A stretch of DNA of 12,729 nucleotides, taken from NCBI GenBank assembly GCA_030636465.1, contig DAOVWW010000009.1, positions 1 through 12,729 on the forward strand, given 5' to 3'. How positions within the stretch are numbered: position 1 is the stretch's first letter; every line of letters begins with the position of its first letter. Below, one piece after another: positions 1 to 6,909 of the stretch. The position numbers and the translations under genes are program-made. This DNA comes from Gammaproteobacteria bacterium (lineage in GTDB: Bacteria; Pseudomonadota; Gammaproteobacteria; BMS3Bbin11). Below the pieces are notes generated by a model. That model saw only the letters and a program-made list of their open reading frames with translations. It did not search any database and had not been told where the DNA came from.

Positions 1-1418
1 ACAACATCAAATGGTGCAATACTGGCAGGCCAGATAATACCTTTATCATCATGTGATTGTTCAATGGCTGCTGCGACGACACGAGAGACACCGATGCCAT
101 AGCAACCCATAGGCATAACGACAGCTTTGCCATTCTGATCCAGGCAGTTGGCTTTCATGCTTTCAGAATACTTGGTACCCAGTTTAAATATATGGCCAAC
201 TTCAATACCGCGACGAATTGTGACAGCCGAATCGCAGCGTGGGCATGGGTCACCCTCGACAATGTTTCTCAGGTCGGCCAGTTCAGCCTCAGGCAGATCC
301 CGTTCCCAGTTCACACCTGTTAGATGCTGGTCATCTTTGTTTGCTCCACAGATGAAATCAGAGAGTCTCAACGCACTTTCATCAGCGATGACAGGAATTT
401 CTAATCCAACCGGTCCGACAGAACCGGGTGCACAAGCTGTAGCCTGTTTAACTTCTTCGGGGCTTAGCAAAGTTAATGGTTTTAAAACCATGGGTAGTTT
501 CTCAGCTTTGATCTCATTTAATTCGTGGTCGCCGCGAAGTAACAGCGCAACAGGTCCATCTGCACCGTGAACCAGCAGGGTTTTAATTATTTGCTCTGCT
601 TTTAGACCGAGGAATGAAGATATTTGTTCGATGCTGCGTTGGCCGGGGGTATCTATAGTTTCCATCTTCAATGTGGCCGCAGGTCTTTTGCCTACGGGAG
701 GTAATGCAGGCGCCTGCTCAATGTTGGCAGCATAACCGCAATCAGAACAGGTAACGAGGCCATCTTCACCGGCATCAGCGAGGACATGAAATTCATGTGA
801 GGCGCTACCACCGATGGAGCCGGAGTCTGCTTCTACCGGGCTAAACTCCAGTTCCAGTCGAGTAAATATTCGTGTATAAGCCGCGTGCATGGTCCGATAG
901 GTTTCATCAAGTGACTCAGCGCTGCTATGAAACGAATAGGCATCCTTCATCAAAAACTCACGTGCCCGCATTACACCGAAGCGGGGTCTAATCTCATCAC
1001 GGAATTTTGTTTGTATCTGGTAAAAAGTCGCAGGTAGCTGGCGGTAGCTTCTAATCTCCTTTCGAATCAGGTCAGTAATAATCTCTTCATGCGTTGGACC
1101 AAAGCAAAACTCACGCTGATGGCGGTCAGTCAGTCTTAATAACTCAGGTCCATATTCCTCCCAGCGACCGGATTCCTGCCAGAGTTCAGCAGGTTGAACA
1201 GCAGGCATTAATAACTCCTGGCAACCGGCACGATCCATTTCATCTCTAATAATAGCTTCAACCTTACGCAGCACACGCAGGCCTAATGGCAGCCAGTTGT
1301 ATACCCCGGCGGCTACTCGCCTGATCATTCCAGCTCTGAGCATTAACTGATGACTTATAATCTCTGCATCGGCAGGGGTTTCTTTAAGGGTGGCGAGAAG
1401 AAATTGTGATGTGCGCAT
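1..1418 (-). CDS. proS: Prolyl-tRNA synthetase (ProRS), bacterial type with editing domain; 3' end outside the window
   Basis: This cytoplasmic class II aminoacyl-tRNA synthetase charges tRNA-Pro with proline. I translated 472 residues in one frame from the ATG at 1418-1416 without a stop. The N-terminus reads [19 protein letters not shown]. Motif 2 ([17 protein letters not shown]) has Phe139 and Arg140, and motif 3 (GIGVSR) ends at Arg446. Between them lies the YbaK-like editing insertion that hydrolyses Ala-tRNA-Pro, with Lys279 (IIKTLL) at the same number as the E. coli editing-domain lysine. This colinearity supports the start codon. The family is usually about 570 residues, so roughly the last 100, the anticodon-binding domain, lie beyond base 1. 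No clear Shine-Dalgarno precedes the ATG. A TATAAA hexamer lies at 1437-1432 (minus strand), but I see no good -35, so a promoter of its own is uncertain. The ROK kinase gene lies 74 bases upstream on the same strand, and no terminator is visible between them. Confidence 0.97.
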   Translation of the reverse strand, partial: MRTSQFLLATLKETPADAEIISHQLMLRAGMIRRVAAGVYNWLPLGLRVLRKVEAIIRDEMDRAGCQELLMPAVQPAELWQESGRWEEYGPELLRLTDRHQREFCFGPTHEEIITDLIRKEIRSYRQLPATFYQIQTKFRDEIRPRFGVMRAREFLMKDAYSFHSSAESLDETYRTMHAAYTRIFTRLELEFSPVEADSGSIGGSASHEFHVLADAGEDGLVTCSDCGYAANIEQAPALPPVGKRPAATLKMETIDTPGQRSIEQISSFLGLKAEQIIKTLLVHGADGPVALLLRGDHELNEIKAEKLPMVLKPLTLLSPEEVKQATACAPGSVGPVGLEIPVIADESALRLSDFICGANKDDQHLTGVNWERDLPEAELADLRNIVEGDPCPRCDSAVTIRRGIEVGHIFKLGTKYSESMKANCLDQNGKAVVMPMGCYGIGVSRVVAAAIEQSHDDKGIIWPASIAPFDV

Positions 1419-1492
1419 TATCGGGGTTACTTTTATAGTGTCGGAAATGGGGGATTTTACTGGGTAATTGGCTCGGAGTCATGAAACTTCTT

Positions 1493-2389
1493 TTAATCCC
1501 ACAAATACGCTGCCCCCAACACACCCGAACTATCACCATGCTGATTTTTTAAAACGGGTGTAGTGAACTGGTCACTGAAAACATGCGGCTCTATAGCCTT
1601 TCTCCCTCGTGTATAGAGGATATCAAGGTTAGACAAGCCTCCACCCAGAACAATGACATGTGGATCCAGAATATTGATGACGGTAGCAACGGCTCGTCCG
1701 AAATTAGATAGAAATCTTTTAACACTGGCGCTGGCGATTGGGTCTCCCCGTTCTGCAAGTTCTATGATTTCTGCCGGATGAACTCCCAGGTTACCGCCAG
1801 ATCTTTGATAATCAGAAACAAATCCGGGGCCTGAAATTAGCGTTTCAACACAGCCGCTACGGCCACAGTAGCAGTCTGGGCCATTTGCTTGCAGGGGGTT
1901 GTGGCCCCACTCCCCAGCAATTCCCATAGCCCCTGCGTGTATGCAGTTATTAATCACTATCCCGCCCCCTACACCGGTACCCATGATAATGCCAAACACA
2001 GAAGCATAGCCTTTGCCGGCACCATTTGTGGATTCTGAAAGAGCAAAGCAATTTGCATCGTTTGCTATGCGTATATCTCTATTCAGACAATTCTTCAGGT
2101 CATCAAGGAAAGGTTTCCCATTAAGGCAAACGGTATTGCTGTTTTTCAGTAAGCCTGTTTCTGCAGAAATTGTACCGGGTGTGCCTATACCTATACTGCA
2201 GGGTGAATTTACATTATTTTCCAGTTCTGTGATGAAATTTCTTATAGCAGAAAGCATTTCTGTATAGGCTATGGCATTATCACTATCCCTTGGTGTTGAT
2301 ATTCTTTTTCTAATAAGTATTTTGCCATCATCTGCGAGCACTACACCTTCAATTTTTGTTCCGCCAAGGTCTAACCCTAATCGCTTCAT
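1493..2389 (-). CDS. mak: ROK-family sugar kinase, probable fructokinase (Mak-like)
   Basis: A 298-residue cytoplasmic kinase that probably phosphorylates a hexose, most likely fructose, with ATP. The N-terminal phosphate-binding motif is LDLGGTKIEG (residues 6-15). Asp111 in IANDANCFA is the expected catalytic base. MGTGVGGG (136-143) is the second phosphate loop. The ROK zinc signature is GEWGHNPL with His163, followed by Cys173, Cys175 and Cys180 in CYCGRSGC. The C-terminal HGDSSGVLGAAYLW (284-297), ISGPGF and NILDPHVIVLGGG closely resemble E. coli Mak as I recall it. That favours fructokinase over N-acetylglucosamine kinase (NagK) or glucokinase, though ROK substrate assignment by sequence is not certain. 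Length is normal and all key residues are present. It is divergent from the aspartic protease gene, with 39 bases between the start codons, and in tandem with proS. A weak GAG lies about eight bases upstream of the ATG. Confidence 0.9.
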   Translation of the reverse strand: MKRLGLDLGGTKIEGVVLADDGKILIRKRISTPRDSDNAIAYTEMLSAIRNFITELENNVNSPCSIGIGTPGTISAETGLLKNSNTVCLNGKPFLDDLKNCLNRDIRIANDANCFALSESTNGAGKGYASVFGIIMGTGVGGGIVINNCIHAGAMGIAGEWGHNPLQANGPDCYCGRSGCVETLISGPGFVSDYQRSGGNLGVHPAEIIELAERGDPIASASVKRFLSNFGRAVATVINILDPHVIVLGGGLSNLDILYTRGRKAIEPHVFSDQFTTPVLKNQHGDSSGVLGAAYLWD

Positions 2390-2428
2390 GTTTTGACTCT
2401 TTGTTTGAAATAAGTTATTTCTAGCTAT
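2390..2428. promoter_or_regulatory. Short divergent intergenic region with possible promoter for the protease gene
   Basis: Only 39 bases separate the divergent start codons at 2389 (minus) and 2429 (plus), so the two promoters must overlap each other or extend into the genes. On the plus strand TTGACT (2393-2398) is followed after 17 bases by TATTTC (2416-2421). The -35 is good and the -10 is poor. Transcription from this pair would start about at the ATG at 2429, implying a leaderless or nearly leaderless message. This fits the absence of a Shine-Dalgarno there. I see no clear minus-strand promoter. Confidence 0.3.
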
Positions 2429-3115
2429 ATGAATACATTAAAGCACAAAACACGAATTCTCCTGCCTGTCCTGCTCTGTATCTATGCGATGTTTTTTAGC
2501 AGTTCTGTGTTTGCTATTAAATCAGTTTCAGTTTATGCACTTTTTAAAGGTAAGGCGATTTTACTTATTGATGGAAATAAGCAGATGTTAAAAGCAGGTG
2601 AAACCAGTGAAGAAGGACTGACATTAGTTTCATCAACCACTAAACGTGCAGTTATAAAGATTAACGGCAAAGAAGAAGTTCTGGGTTTAGATATCAACCC
2701 AACGACTGAAGCCATGTCTATAGGGAGTGCAAATAATGTTTCAATAGGCGAAACGGTGACATTGAGTATGGGAAATAGTGGTTTCTTCCATGCCCAGGGT
2801 GAGATTAACGGCAATGCTGTCACCTTTCTTGTTGATACAGGTGCCAATTCTGTAGCGATGAGCATGAGTACTGCTCGTAGCCTTGGTATTGATTATGAAT
2901 CGGGTAGAAAGTCTATATCAAGCACGGCAAATGGCAATGTCCGAACCTATATAGTCACTCTTGAAAAAGTTAGCGTGGAAAGCATTGAAGTAGACAATGT
3001 TGTGGCTTCAATAATTCAGGACCCCGGTCCTTCTGAAATTCTTCTCGGCATGTCATTTCTTAGTAATCTCGAAATGAAGCGTGTTGGCAGTACTATGGAG
3101 TTGATACAGCGGTAA
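2429..3115 (+). CDS. Exported retropepsin-like aspartic protease (clan AA, TIGR02281-type)
   Basis: A 228-residue protein predicted to be exported to the periplasm. A signal peptide covers about residues 1-29: basic MNTLKHKTR, a hydrophobic core, then SSSVFA followed by IK. Residues about 30-112 form a small beta-rich region (VYALFKGKAILLIDGNK, then AVIKINGKEEVLGLDI) reminiscent of the beta domains in secretion proteins such as GspC/PilP; this resemblance is inference. The protease domain spans about 118-225. It has the single retropepsin active-site motif FLVDTGAN (133-140, catalytic Asp136) and the second conserved strand EILLGMSFL (203-211). One active-site Asp per chain means it would need to dimerise, as retropepsins do. 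Physiological substrates of this bacterial family are mostly unknown. No Shine-Dalgarno is visible at the ATG. The gene stands alone on its strand, with 304 non-coding bases before the next gene. Confidence 0.85.
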   Translation: MNTLKHKTRILLPVLLCIYAMFFSSSVFAIKSVSVYALFKGKAILLIDGNKQMLKAGETSEEGLTLVSSTTKRAVIKINGKEEVLGLDINPTTEAMSIGSANNVSIGETVTLSMGNSGFFHAQGEINGNAVTFLVDTGANSVAMSMSTARSLGIDYESGRKSISSTANGNVRTYIVTLEKVSVESIEVDNVVASIIQDPGPSEILLGMSFLSNLEMKRVGSTMELIQR

Positions 3116-3124
3116 ACGAAGCAC

Positions 3125-3220
3125 AGCAAAAAAAATGCCTGCCATTTAAGACAGGCCAAACTACCATAGAGGAGAAGTTTGCAATGACTTGGTTAAGTCA
3201 TTAGCGGGGAAATATAGACG
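3125..3220 (-). ncRNA. Candidate small RNA, divergent from the H1-like gene
   Basis: The prediction rests on sequence layout only. On the minus strand TTGATC (3255-3250) and TAAAGT (3232-3227) are spaced by 17 bases and would place a transcript start near 3220. Reading down, the RNA would contain the 8-bp hairpin with loop AACC (3202-3183), a C/U-rich stretch UUCUCCUCU (3176-3168), and a terminator hairpin followed by eight U (3156-3128). A length of about 95 nt, an internal unpaired anti-SD-like stretch and a U-rich 3' end match typical Hfq-dependent sRNAs. The -10 matches only four of six positions and the terminator stem is short, so this remains a hypothesis. The same bases could instead be read on the plus strand as a leader with an SD and a six-codon ORF. 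Confidence 0.3.
3128..3156 (-). terminator. Possible intrinsic terminator, minus orientation
   Basis: On the minus strand GCCTG (3156-3152) and CAGGC (3141-3137) can form a 5-bp stem around a 10-base loop. One A and then a run of eight T (3135-3128) follow. The T8 tract is strong, the stem is short. In the plus direction the A tract precedes the hairpin and no T tract follows, so it would not end the protease transcript from the left. It would end a minus-strand transcript starting inside the 3157-3400 gap. Confidence 0.4.
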
Positions 3221-3324
3221 CCATAAACTTTATGACAGAGTATCCATTAGATCAAAAAATCATGGCTGAATAATTTCTAAAAGTGGGTATTGTTATGTTG
3301 ATATGTGGCAAAAAAAGGGTTTGT

Positions 3325-3376
3325 TTGTTGCGTGAATAGCAAGAACTATTTTCTGCTGCGACTTGACACGCAACAA
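3325..3376. repeat. Perfect 10-bp inverted repeat, possible operator pair
   Basis: TTGTTGCGTG (3325-3334) is repeated in perfect inverted form as CACGCAACAA (3367-3376). The arm centres are 42 bases apart, close to four DNA helical turns. The right arm overlaps the last bases of the -35 hexamer of the promoter at 3363-3390. The intervening sequence holds a smaller inverted repeat, AATAG (3335-3339) and CTATT (3346-3350). The geometry suits either two protein half-sites on one DNA face or a structured RNA on the minus strand. No T tract follows closely enough for a terminator. Confidence 0.6.
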
Positions 3377-3390
3377 TAAAAATTTATGAT
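3363..3390 (+). promoter_or_regulatory. Strong sigma70 promoter of the H1-like gene
   Basis: A perfect -35 TTGACA (3363-3368) is followed after 16 bases by TATGAT (3385-3390), which matches five of six consensus positions. Transcription would begin near 3397, leaving a leader of about 23 bases. This is the best promoter in the window, and it suggests high basal expression unless a regulator binds the inverted repeat overlapping the -35. A weaker TTGTTG (3325-3330), 16 bases, TATTTT (3347-3352) pair lies just upstream. Confidence 0.75.
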
Positions 3391-3419
3391 GTCTGTATCA
3401 ATCAAAGAGGAGATGCAAT

Positions 3420-4007
3420 ATGCCAGAGAATGTTTCCAAATCACATGATGTCTTTCATAACGCAAGGCGTGACTTTATTAAGCTAACGCATAAAACTGAA
3501 TCATTGTTAAAAAAAGAGAAAGCTAAACTTTTACGGCAGTTGAAACGTACAAATACAAGAATTGCGAAAGAGAAGGATAAACTAGTTGCCGCAGAAAAGA
3601 AGCTTGAGCAGAAAGCAACTGCTGCTAAAAAGAAACAGGTAAAAAAGATTAAGGGTCTTCTTGTTAAAGAAAAGAAAATGGCAACTGAGTTGCGTGAATC
3701 CATGCGTCCCTTGTCTGAAAAACTTTCAGATATAAAAGATCATGTAATCTCTGCGCGATATATTGAAAGAGGCCTGGCTAAAATTGACAAAGAGATAGAA
3801 AAGCACATAAAAAAGAAAAGTGTAAAAGCAACAAAGAAAGCTAAGAAAAAACCGGTTAAGAAGAGAGCAGTAAAAAAGAAGGCTGTTAAGAAAAAGGCGT
3901 CAAAGAAGAAAGCTGTGAAAAAGAAAGCGGTTAAACCTGCAGCGAAAAAGAAGGCAGTGAAGAAGAAGGCAGTGAAGAAAAAGTCTACAAAAAAGGCAAA
4001 GAAATAG
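3420..4007 (+). CDS. Histone H1-like / AlgP-like lysine-rich DNA-binding protein
   Basis: A 195-residue, highly basic cytoplasmic protein, probably nucleoid-associated. Residues about 20-130 are charged and likely form a long alpha-helical coiled coil (KESLLKKEKAKL-type heptads, no membrane segment). Residues about 131-195 are an almost pure Lys/Ala/Val tail made of pentapeptides such as KKKAV, resembling the C-terminal tails of eukaryotic histone H1, chlamydial Hc1 and Pseudomonas AlgP. The coiled-coil plus basic-tail layout is closest to AlgP; orthology is not proven. DNA or RNA binding is inferred from composition. Translation signals are strong: AGGAG (3408-3412), seven bases, then ATG at 3420. 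It is monocistronic, with its own strong promoter (3363-3390) and a terminator at 4047-4074. The tail DNA is built of near-identical 15-base units, so tail length is likely to vary between strains. Confidence 0.75.
   Translation: MPENVSKSHDVFHNARRDFIKLTHKTESLLKKEKAKLLRQLKRTNTRIAKEKDKLVAAEKKLEQKATAAKKKQVKKIKGLLVKEKKMATELRESMRPLSEKLSDIKDHVISARYIERGLAKIDKEIEKHIKKKSVKATKKAKKKPVKKRAVKKKAVKKKASKKKAVKKKAVKPAAKKKAVKKKAVKKKSTKKAKK
3843..3989 (+). repeat. 15-bp tandem repeats encoding KKKAV pentapeptides
   Basis: Residues 142-190 of the H1-like protein consist of nine degenerate pentapeptides: KKKPV, KKRAV, KKKAV, KKKAS, KKKAV, KKKAV, then KKKAV, KKKAV and KKKST. A single KPAA tetrapeptide (residues 172-175) interrupts the phase after the sixth. 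At DNA level the units are about 15 bases, mixing AAA and AAG lysine codons and GCA, GCT, GCG alanine codons. They are therefore not exact copies, which points to an old or selected array rather than a recent slippage product. Confidence 0.8.
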
Positions 4008-4046
4008 CCTGGGTAAATATTCACTCACCGAAATGACTGTTCACAC

Positions 4047-4074
4047 AAAAGGCCGCCAATCTGGCGGCCTTTTT
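4047..4074 (+). terminator. Strong intrinsic terminator between convergent genes
   Basis: GGCCGCC (4051-4057) pairs perfectly with GGCGGCC (4063-4069) around the loop AATCT. Flanking AAAA (4047-4050) can pair into TTTTT (4070-4074). It lies 39 bases after the stop of the H1-like gene and serves it. On the minus strand the same hairpin is followed by TTTT, so it may also end the folE2 transcript, whose stop is at 4099. Confidence 0.9.
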
Positions 4075-4098
4075 ATTGAGCCTGTAATTATTCCTGTT

Positions 4099-4929
4099 TT
4101 AAACAGGGTTAATTAACTTATCTCGTTCAATCAGGGCATAGGCTGAATGATTGTGTATGGACTCAAAGTTTTCTGATTCGACGATATACGCATCGACACG
4201 GTTATCAGCATTCAATGTTGCCGCGACATCTCTGACCATATCTTCAACAAATTTAGGGTGATCGTAGGCATATTCGGTAACATATTTTTCATCCGGACGC
4301 TTGAGTAGGCCGTAGAGTTCCGAGCTTGCCTGCTTTTCCACCATTTCGACTAGCTCTTCTATCCAGATGAAGCTGTTGGCACGAACGGTTACTGTGACAT
4401 GTGAACGTTGATTGTGGGCGCCATAATCAGATATCTTTTTCGAGCAGGGGCAAAGAGACGTCACGGGTACGACTACTTTTAATAGCAATGATGTCTGATT
4501 GTTTTTAAGTTCACCTTTAAAGGTCACCTGATAGTCCAGCAGACTCCCTACGCCGGTAACGGGTGCTTTCTTATTGATGAAATAAGGAAAGCTCATTTCT
4601 ATGTGGCCGGTTTCTGCTTCCAGGCGTTCACCCATCTCTTTAAGCATATCGCGGAATGACTTTATAGAAATTTCCCGTTCATGTTGATTCAGTATTTCAA
4701 CAAAACGAGACATATGAGTACCTTTGAAGTTATGCGGTAGCTCAACATACATATTAAAGTTTGCAATGGTATGCTGTTCGCCTTCACTCCTGTCTTTTAC
4801 CCGTACAGGGTGGCGTATATCTTTAATACCAACTTTATCAATAGTTATCTGTCGATTATCATGACTGTTTTGTACGTCTGCAATCTCATCACAGGCGCCA
4901 TTTTCACAAATTGAAGAATTTTCGGTCAC
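4099..4929 (-). CDS. folE2: GTP cyclohydrolase I type IB (FolE2, metal-promiscuous)
   Basis: The enzyme converts GTP to 7,8-dihydroneopterin triphosphate in the cytoplasm, the first step of tetrahydrofolate and queuosine/preQ0 synthesis. The 276-residue protein shows the COG1469 signatures. These are DVQN near the N-terminus (18-21), SLCPCSK (158-164) with the conserved Cys160 metal/active-site region, YGAHNQRS (169-176) with His172, and the C-terminal [16 protein letters not shown] (250-265). The type IB family does not need zinc and often backs up zinc-dependent FolE, but here it lies in a housekeeping unit and I see no Zur-like palindrome upstream. That suggests it may be the main enzyme (inference). 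The start is GTG at 4929, with a weak GAG upstream; no ATG is available before Met60, which is inside the fold. The 15 or so residues before DVQN look like a variable extension. It lies 41 bases after dxs and is probably cotranscribed with it. Confidence 0.95.
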   Translation of the reverse strand: MTENSSICENGACDEIADVQNSHDNRQITIDKVGIKDIRHPVRVKDRSEGEQHTIANFNMYVELPHNFKGTHMSRFVEILNQHEREISIKSFRDMLKEMGERLEAETGHIEMSFPYFINKKAPVTGVGSLLDYQVTFKGELKNNQTSLLLKVVVPVTSLCPCSKKISDYGAHNQRSHVTVTVRANSFIWIEELVEMVEKQASSELYGLLKRPDEKYVTEYAYDHPKFVEDMVRDVAATLNADNRVDAYIVESENFESIHNHSAYALIERDKLINPV

Positions 4930-4970
4930 GTCAGGTATCTCATTCTTGGAAAGTAAAGTGGGTGCGAATA

Positions 4971-6905
4971 TTAGGCGGATTCAGAACTCTGGGCAAGAGG
5001 TACTGGCAACACAGTTAATATGGTTTCTTGAATGCCATTCGCATCAAGGCCACAGTCAGCGAGTAAAATTGACGTGTCGCCATGCTCGATAAAGTGATCT
5101 GGCAGTCCAAGATTTAATAGCTTGCAGTCACTCTTAATGCTTGCCAGGTACTCTGCAACACCACTCCCTGCACCACCTTTTATGGCATTCTCTTCTACTG
5201 TCACAATCAGCTCGTGATTTTGCGACATCTCATAAATGATTTGTTCATCCAGCGGTTTTACGAATCGCATATCTATAACTGTTGCATTCAGCGCTTTACC
5301 TGCTTCAATTGCAGGGCTGACCATGCTGCCAAAAGCGAGTATGGCAATTTTCTTACCTTTAAGCATTTGCCTGGATTTGCCAATTTCTATAGTCTGCAAA
5401 TTATCTTCAATGGCGACACCTGTCCCACATCCCCTCGGGTATCGGACTGCAGAGGGAGTATCCAGTGAGTAAGCTGTGCTTAACATTTTTCGGCACTCAT
5501 CTTCATCAGATGGCGTCATTATTGTCATATTTGGTATGCAACGAAGAAAGCTGAGGTCAAAGGCCCCCGCATGGGTGGGGCCATCGGCACCTACCAGTCC
5601 AGCACGGTCTATAGCAAAAACTACCGGCAGGTTCTGGATGGCGACATCATGTATCAGCTGGTCGTAGGCGCGTTGCAAAAAGGTGGAATAAATACCCACG
5701 ACAGGTTTTAGTCCATCTGCAGCAAGGCCTGCAGCAAAGGTTACCGCATGCTGTTCGGCAATGCCGACATCAAAATAGCGCTCAGGGAATTCTTCTGAAA
5801 ATTTCACCATGCCAGAACCTTCACCCATTGCTGGGGTGATAGCGATAAGGCGGGAATCATTTTCAGCCATATCACATAACCATTGACCAAAAATTGCAGA
5901 ATAACTTGGCTGACTACCGGGTTTCTTTTTCGGTTCACCCGTCTCGATATCAAATGCCGGTACACCATGGTAGGTGCAGGGGTCATTTTCGGCCGGTGTG
6001 TAACCCTTGCCTTTTTTAGTGATGACATGAAGGAAGCGGGGGCCCTTCAGATGTTTCATGTTGCGCAGGGTCTTCACCAGGGTATTCATGTCATGGCCAT
6101 CAATAGGGCCGATATAGTTGAATCCGAGCTCTTCAAACAGGGTGCCGGGCATGATCATGCCTTTCATGTGTTCTTCACTACGCTTGGCAAAGTTCCATAA
6201 TGGCCCCATCCGACTGAGTATGCTTTTACTGCCTTCTCGCGCGGAGCTGTAGACACGACCTGACATTATTCGCGCGAGATGATTGGAAAGCCCACCCACA
6301 TTAGCGGATATAGACATTTCATTATCATTCAGTATTACCAGCAGATTGGCATCAATCTCACCACCATTATTCAGTGCTTCAAATGCCATGCCCGCACTCA
6401 TTGCACCATCTCCGATGATAGCGACGACATCATGTTCTTCCTGTTTAACGGCTGCTGCTACGGCCATGCCCAGTGCTGCGCTGATGGAGGTACTGGAGTG
6501 CCCTACGCCAAATGTATCGTATGGGCTTTCTTCGCGGCGGGTGAAACCGCACATCCCGCCTTTTTGACGCAATGTAGGCATGGCCTTGCGTCGTCCGGTC
6601 AGGATTTTGTGGGGATAAGTCTGGTGGCCGACATCCCACACCAGCCTGTCCTCCGGCGTATTAAATACATAATGCAGTGCAATAGTGAGCTCAACAGTAC
6701 CGAGTCCTGCGGATAAGTGACCACCTGTCTCGGAGACGGACTCAATAAGAAACTGTCTCAGTTCATCGGCCAGTCGCGGTAAATCCTGGGCATCAAGATG
6801 CTTGAGATCCTCTGGAGAATCGATCTGTGGCAGCAGGTCTGCGTCTAAATCCAGTAAATCATGATCTGCTTGATCATTATGGGAAATTGGTATGTCGGTA
6901 GCCAT
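4971..6905 (-). CDS. dxs: 1-deoxy-D-xylulose-5-phosphate synthase
   Basis: This thiamine-diphosphate enzyme condenses pyruvate and glyceraldehyde 3-phosphate to DXP, the entry step of the MEP isoprenoid pathway; DXP also feeds thiamine and pyridoxal phosphate synthesis. The protein has 644 residues. His63 lies in GGHLSAGLG. The ThDP/Mg motif runs from GDGAMSAG (165-172) to NDNEMSIS (193-200). The catalytic Glu384 is in [12 protein letters not shown], and the pyrimidine domain motif is [15 protein letters not shown] (433-447). A transketolase C-terminal domain follows. Compared with E. coli Dxs (620 residues) the N-terminus is about 14 residues longer and rich in Asp/Leu; the true start could be slightly downstream, but the ATG at 6905 sits only four bases after the ispA stop, which suggests translational coupling. 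No clear Shine-Dalgarno is visible. Confidence 0.97.
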   Translation of the reverse strand: MATDIPISHNDQADHDLLDLDADLLPQIDSPEDLKHLDAQDLPRLADELRQFLIESVSETGGHLSAGLGTVELTIALHYVFNTPEDRLVWDVGHQTYPHKILTGRRKAMPTLRQKGGMCGFTRREESPYDTFGVGHSSTSISAALGMAVAAAVKQEEHDVVAIIGDGAMSAGMAFEALNNGGEIDANLLVILNDNEMSISANVGGLSNHLARIMSGRVYSSAREGSKSILSRMGPLWNFAKRSEEHMKGMIMPGTLFEELGFNYIGPIDGHDMNTLVKTLRNMKHLKGPRFLHVITKKGKGYTPAENDPCTYHGVPAFDIETGEPKKKPGSQPSYSAIFGQWLCDMAENDSRLIAITPAMGEGSGMVKFSEEFPERYFDVGIAEQHAVTFAAGLAADGLKPVVGIYSTFLQRAYDQLIHDVAIQNLPVVFAIDRAGLVGADGPTHAGAFDLSFLRCIPNMTIMTPSDEDECRKMLSTAYSLDTPSAVRYPRGCGTGVAIEDNLQTIEIGKSRQMLKGKKIAILAFGSMVSPAIEAGKALNATVIDMRFVKPLDEQIIYEMSQNHELIVTVEENAIKGGAGSGVAEYLASIKSDCKLLNLGLPDHFIEHGDTSILLADCGLDANGIQETILTVLPVPLAQSSESA

Positions 6906-6909
6906 ATCG

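Larger units (their letters stand above)
3116..3419. other. 304-base intergenic region rich in inverted repeats
   Basis: No convincing protein gene of normal size lies here. In order it holds: an A8 tract followed by a 5-bp hairpin (3128-3156), which is terminator-like only on the minus strand; an SD-like AGAGGAGA (3168-3175); a perfect 8-bp hairpin with a 4-base loop (AATGACTT 3183-3190, AAGTCATT 3195-3202); an unremarkable AT-rich stretch (about 3206-3320); a 10-bp inverted repeat (3325-3334 and 3367-3376); and a strong plus-strand promoter (3363-3390) with its 5' leader. The main elements are listed separately. Confidence 0.8.

Noticed and set aside
57..570. Two plus-strand open frames (57-323 and 148-570)
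   Set aside because: Both are antisense to proS, whose minus-strand translation is continuous and rich in family motifs. Their own translations show no domain or signal.
3128..3156. Terminator for the aspartic protease gene in the plus direction
   Set aside because: The A8 tract lies before the hairpin and no T tract follows on the plus strand. The element is terminator-like only on the minus strand.
3325..3376. Intrinsic terminator formed by the 10-bp inverted repeat
   Set aside because: The 32-base loop is large, and the nearest T run on the minus strand begins about ten bases after the stem. The overlap with a -35 favours an operator.
3740..4024. Minus-strand open frame of 94 codons rich in Phe and Ala
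   Set aside because: It is the antisense of the lysine-rich tail: AAG and AAA codons read backwards give Phe. It is not an independent membrane protein.
5214..6716. Several plus-strand open frames antisense to dxs (5214-5472, 5883-6200, 6279-6716)
   Set aside because: The dxs minus-strand frame carries every catalytic motif without interruption. The antisense frames have no recognisable domains or translation signals.
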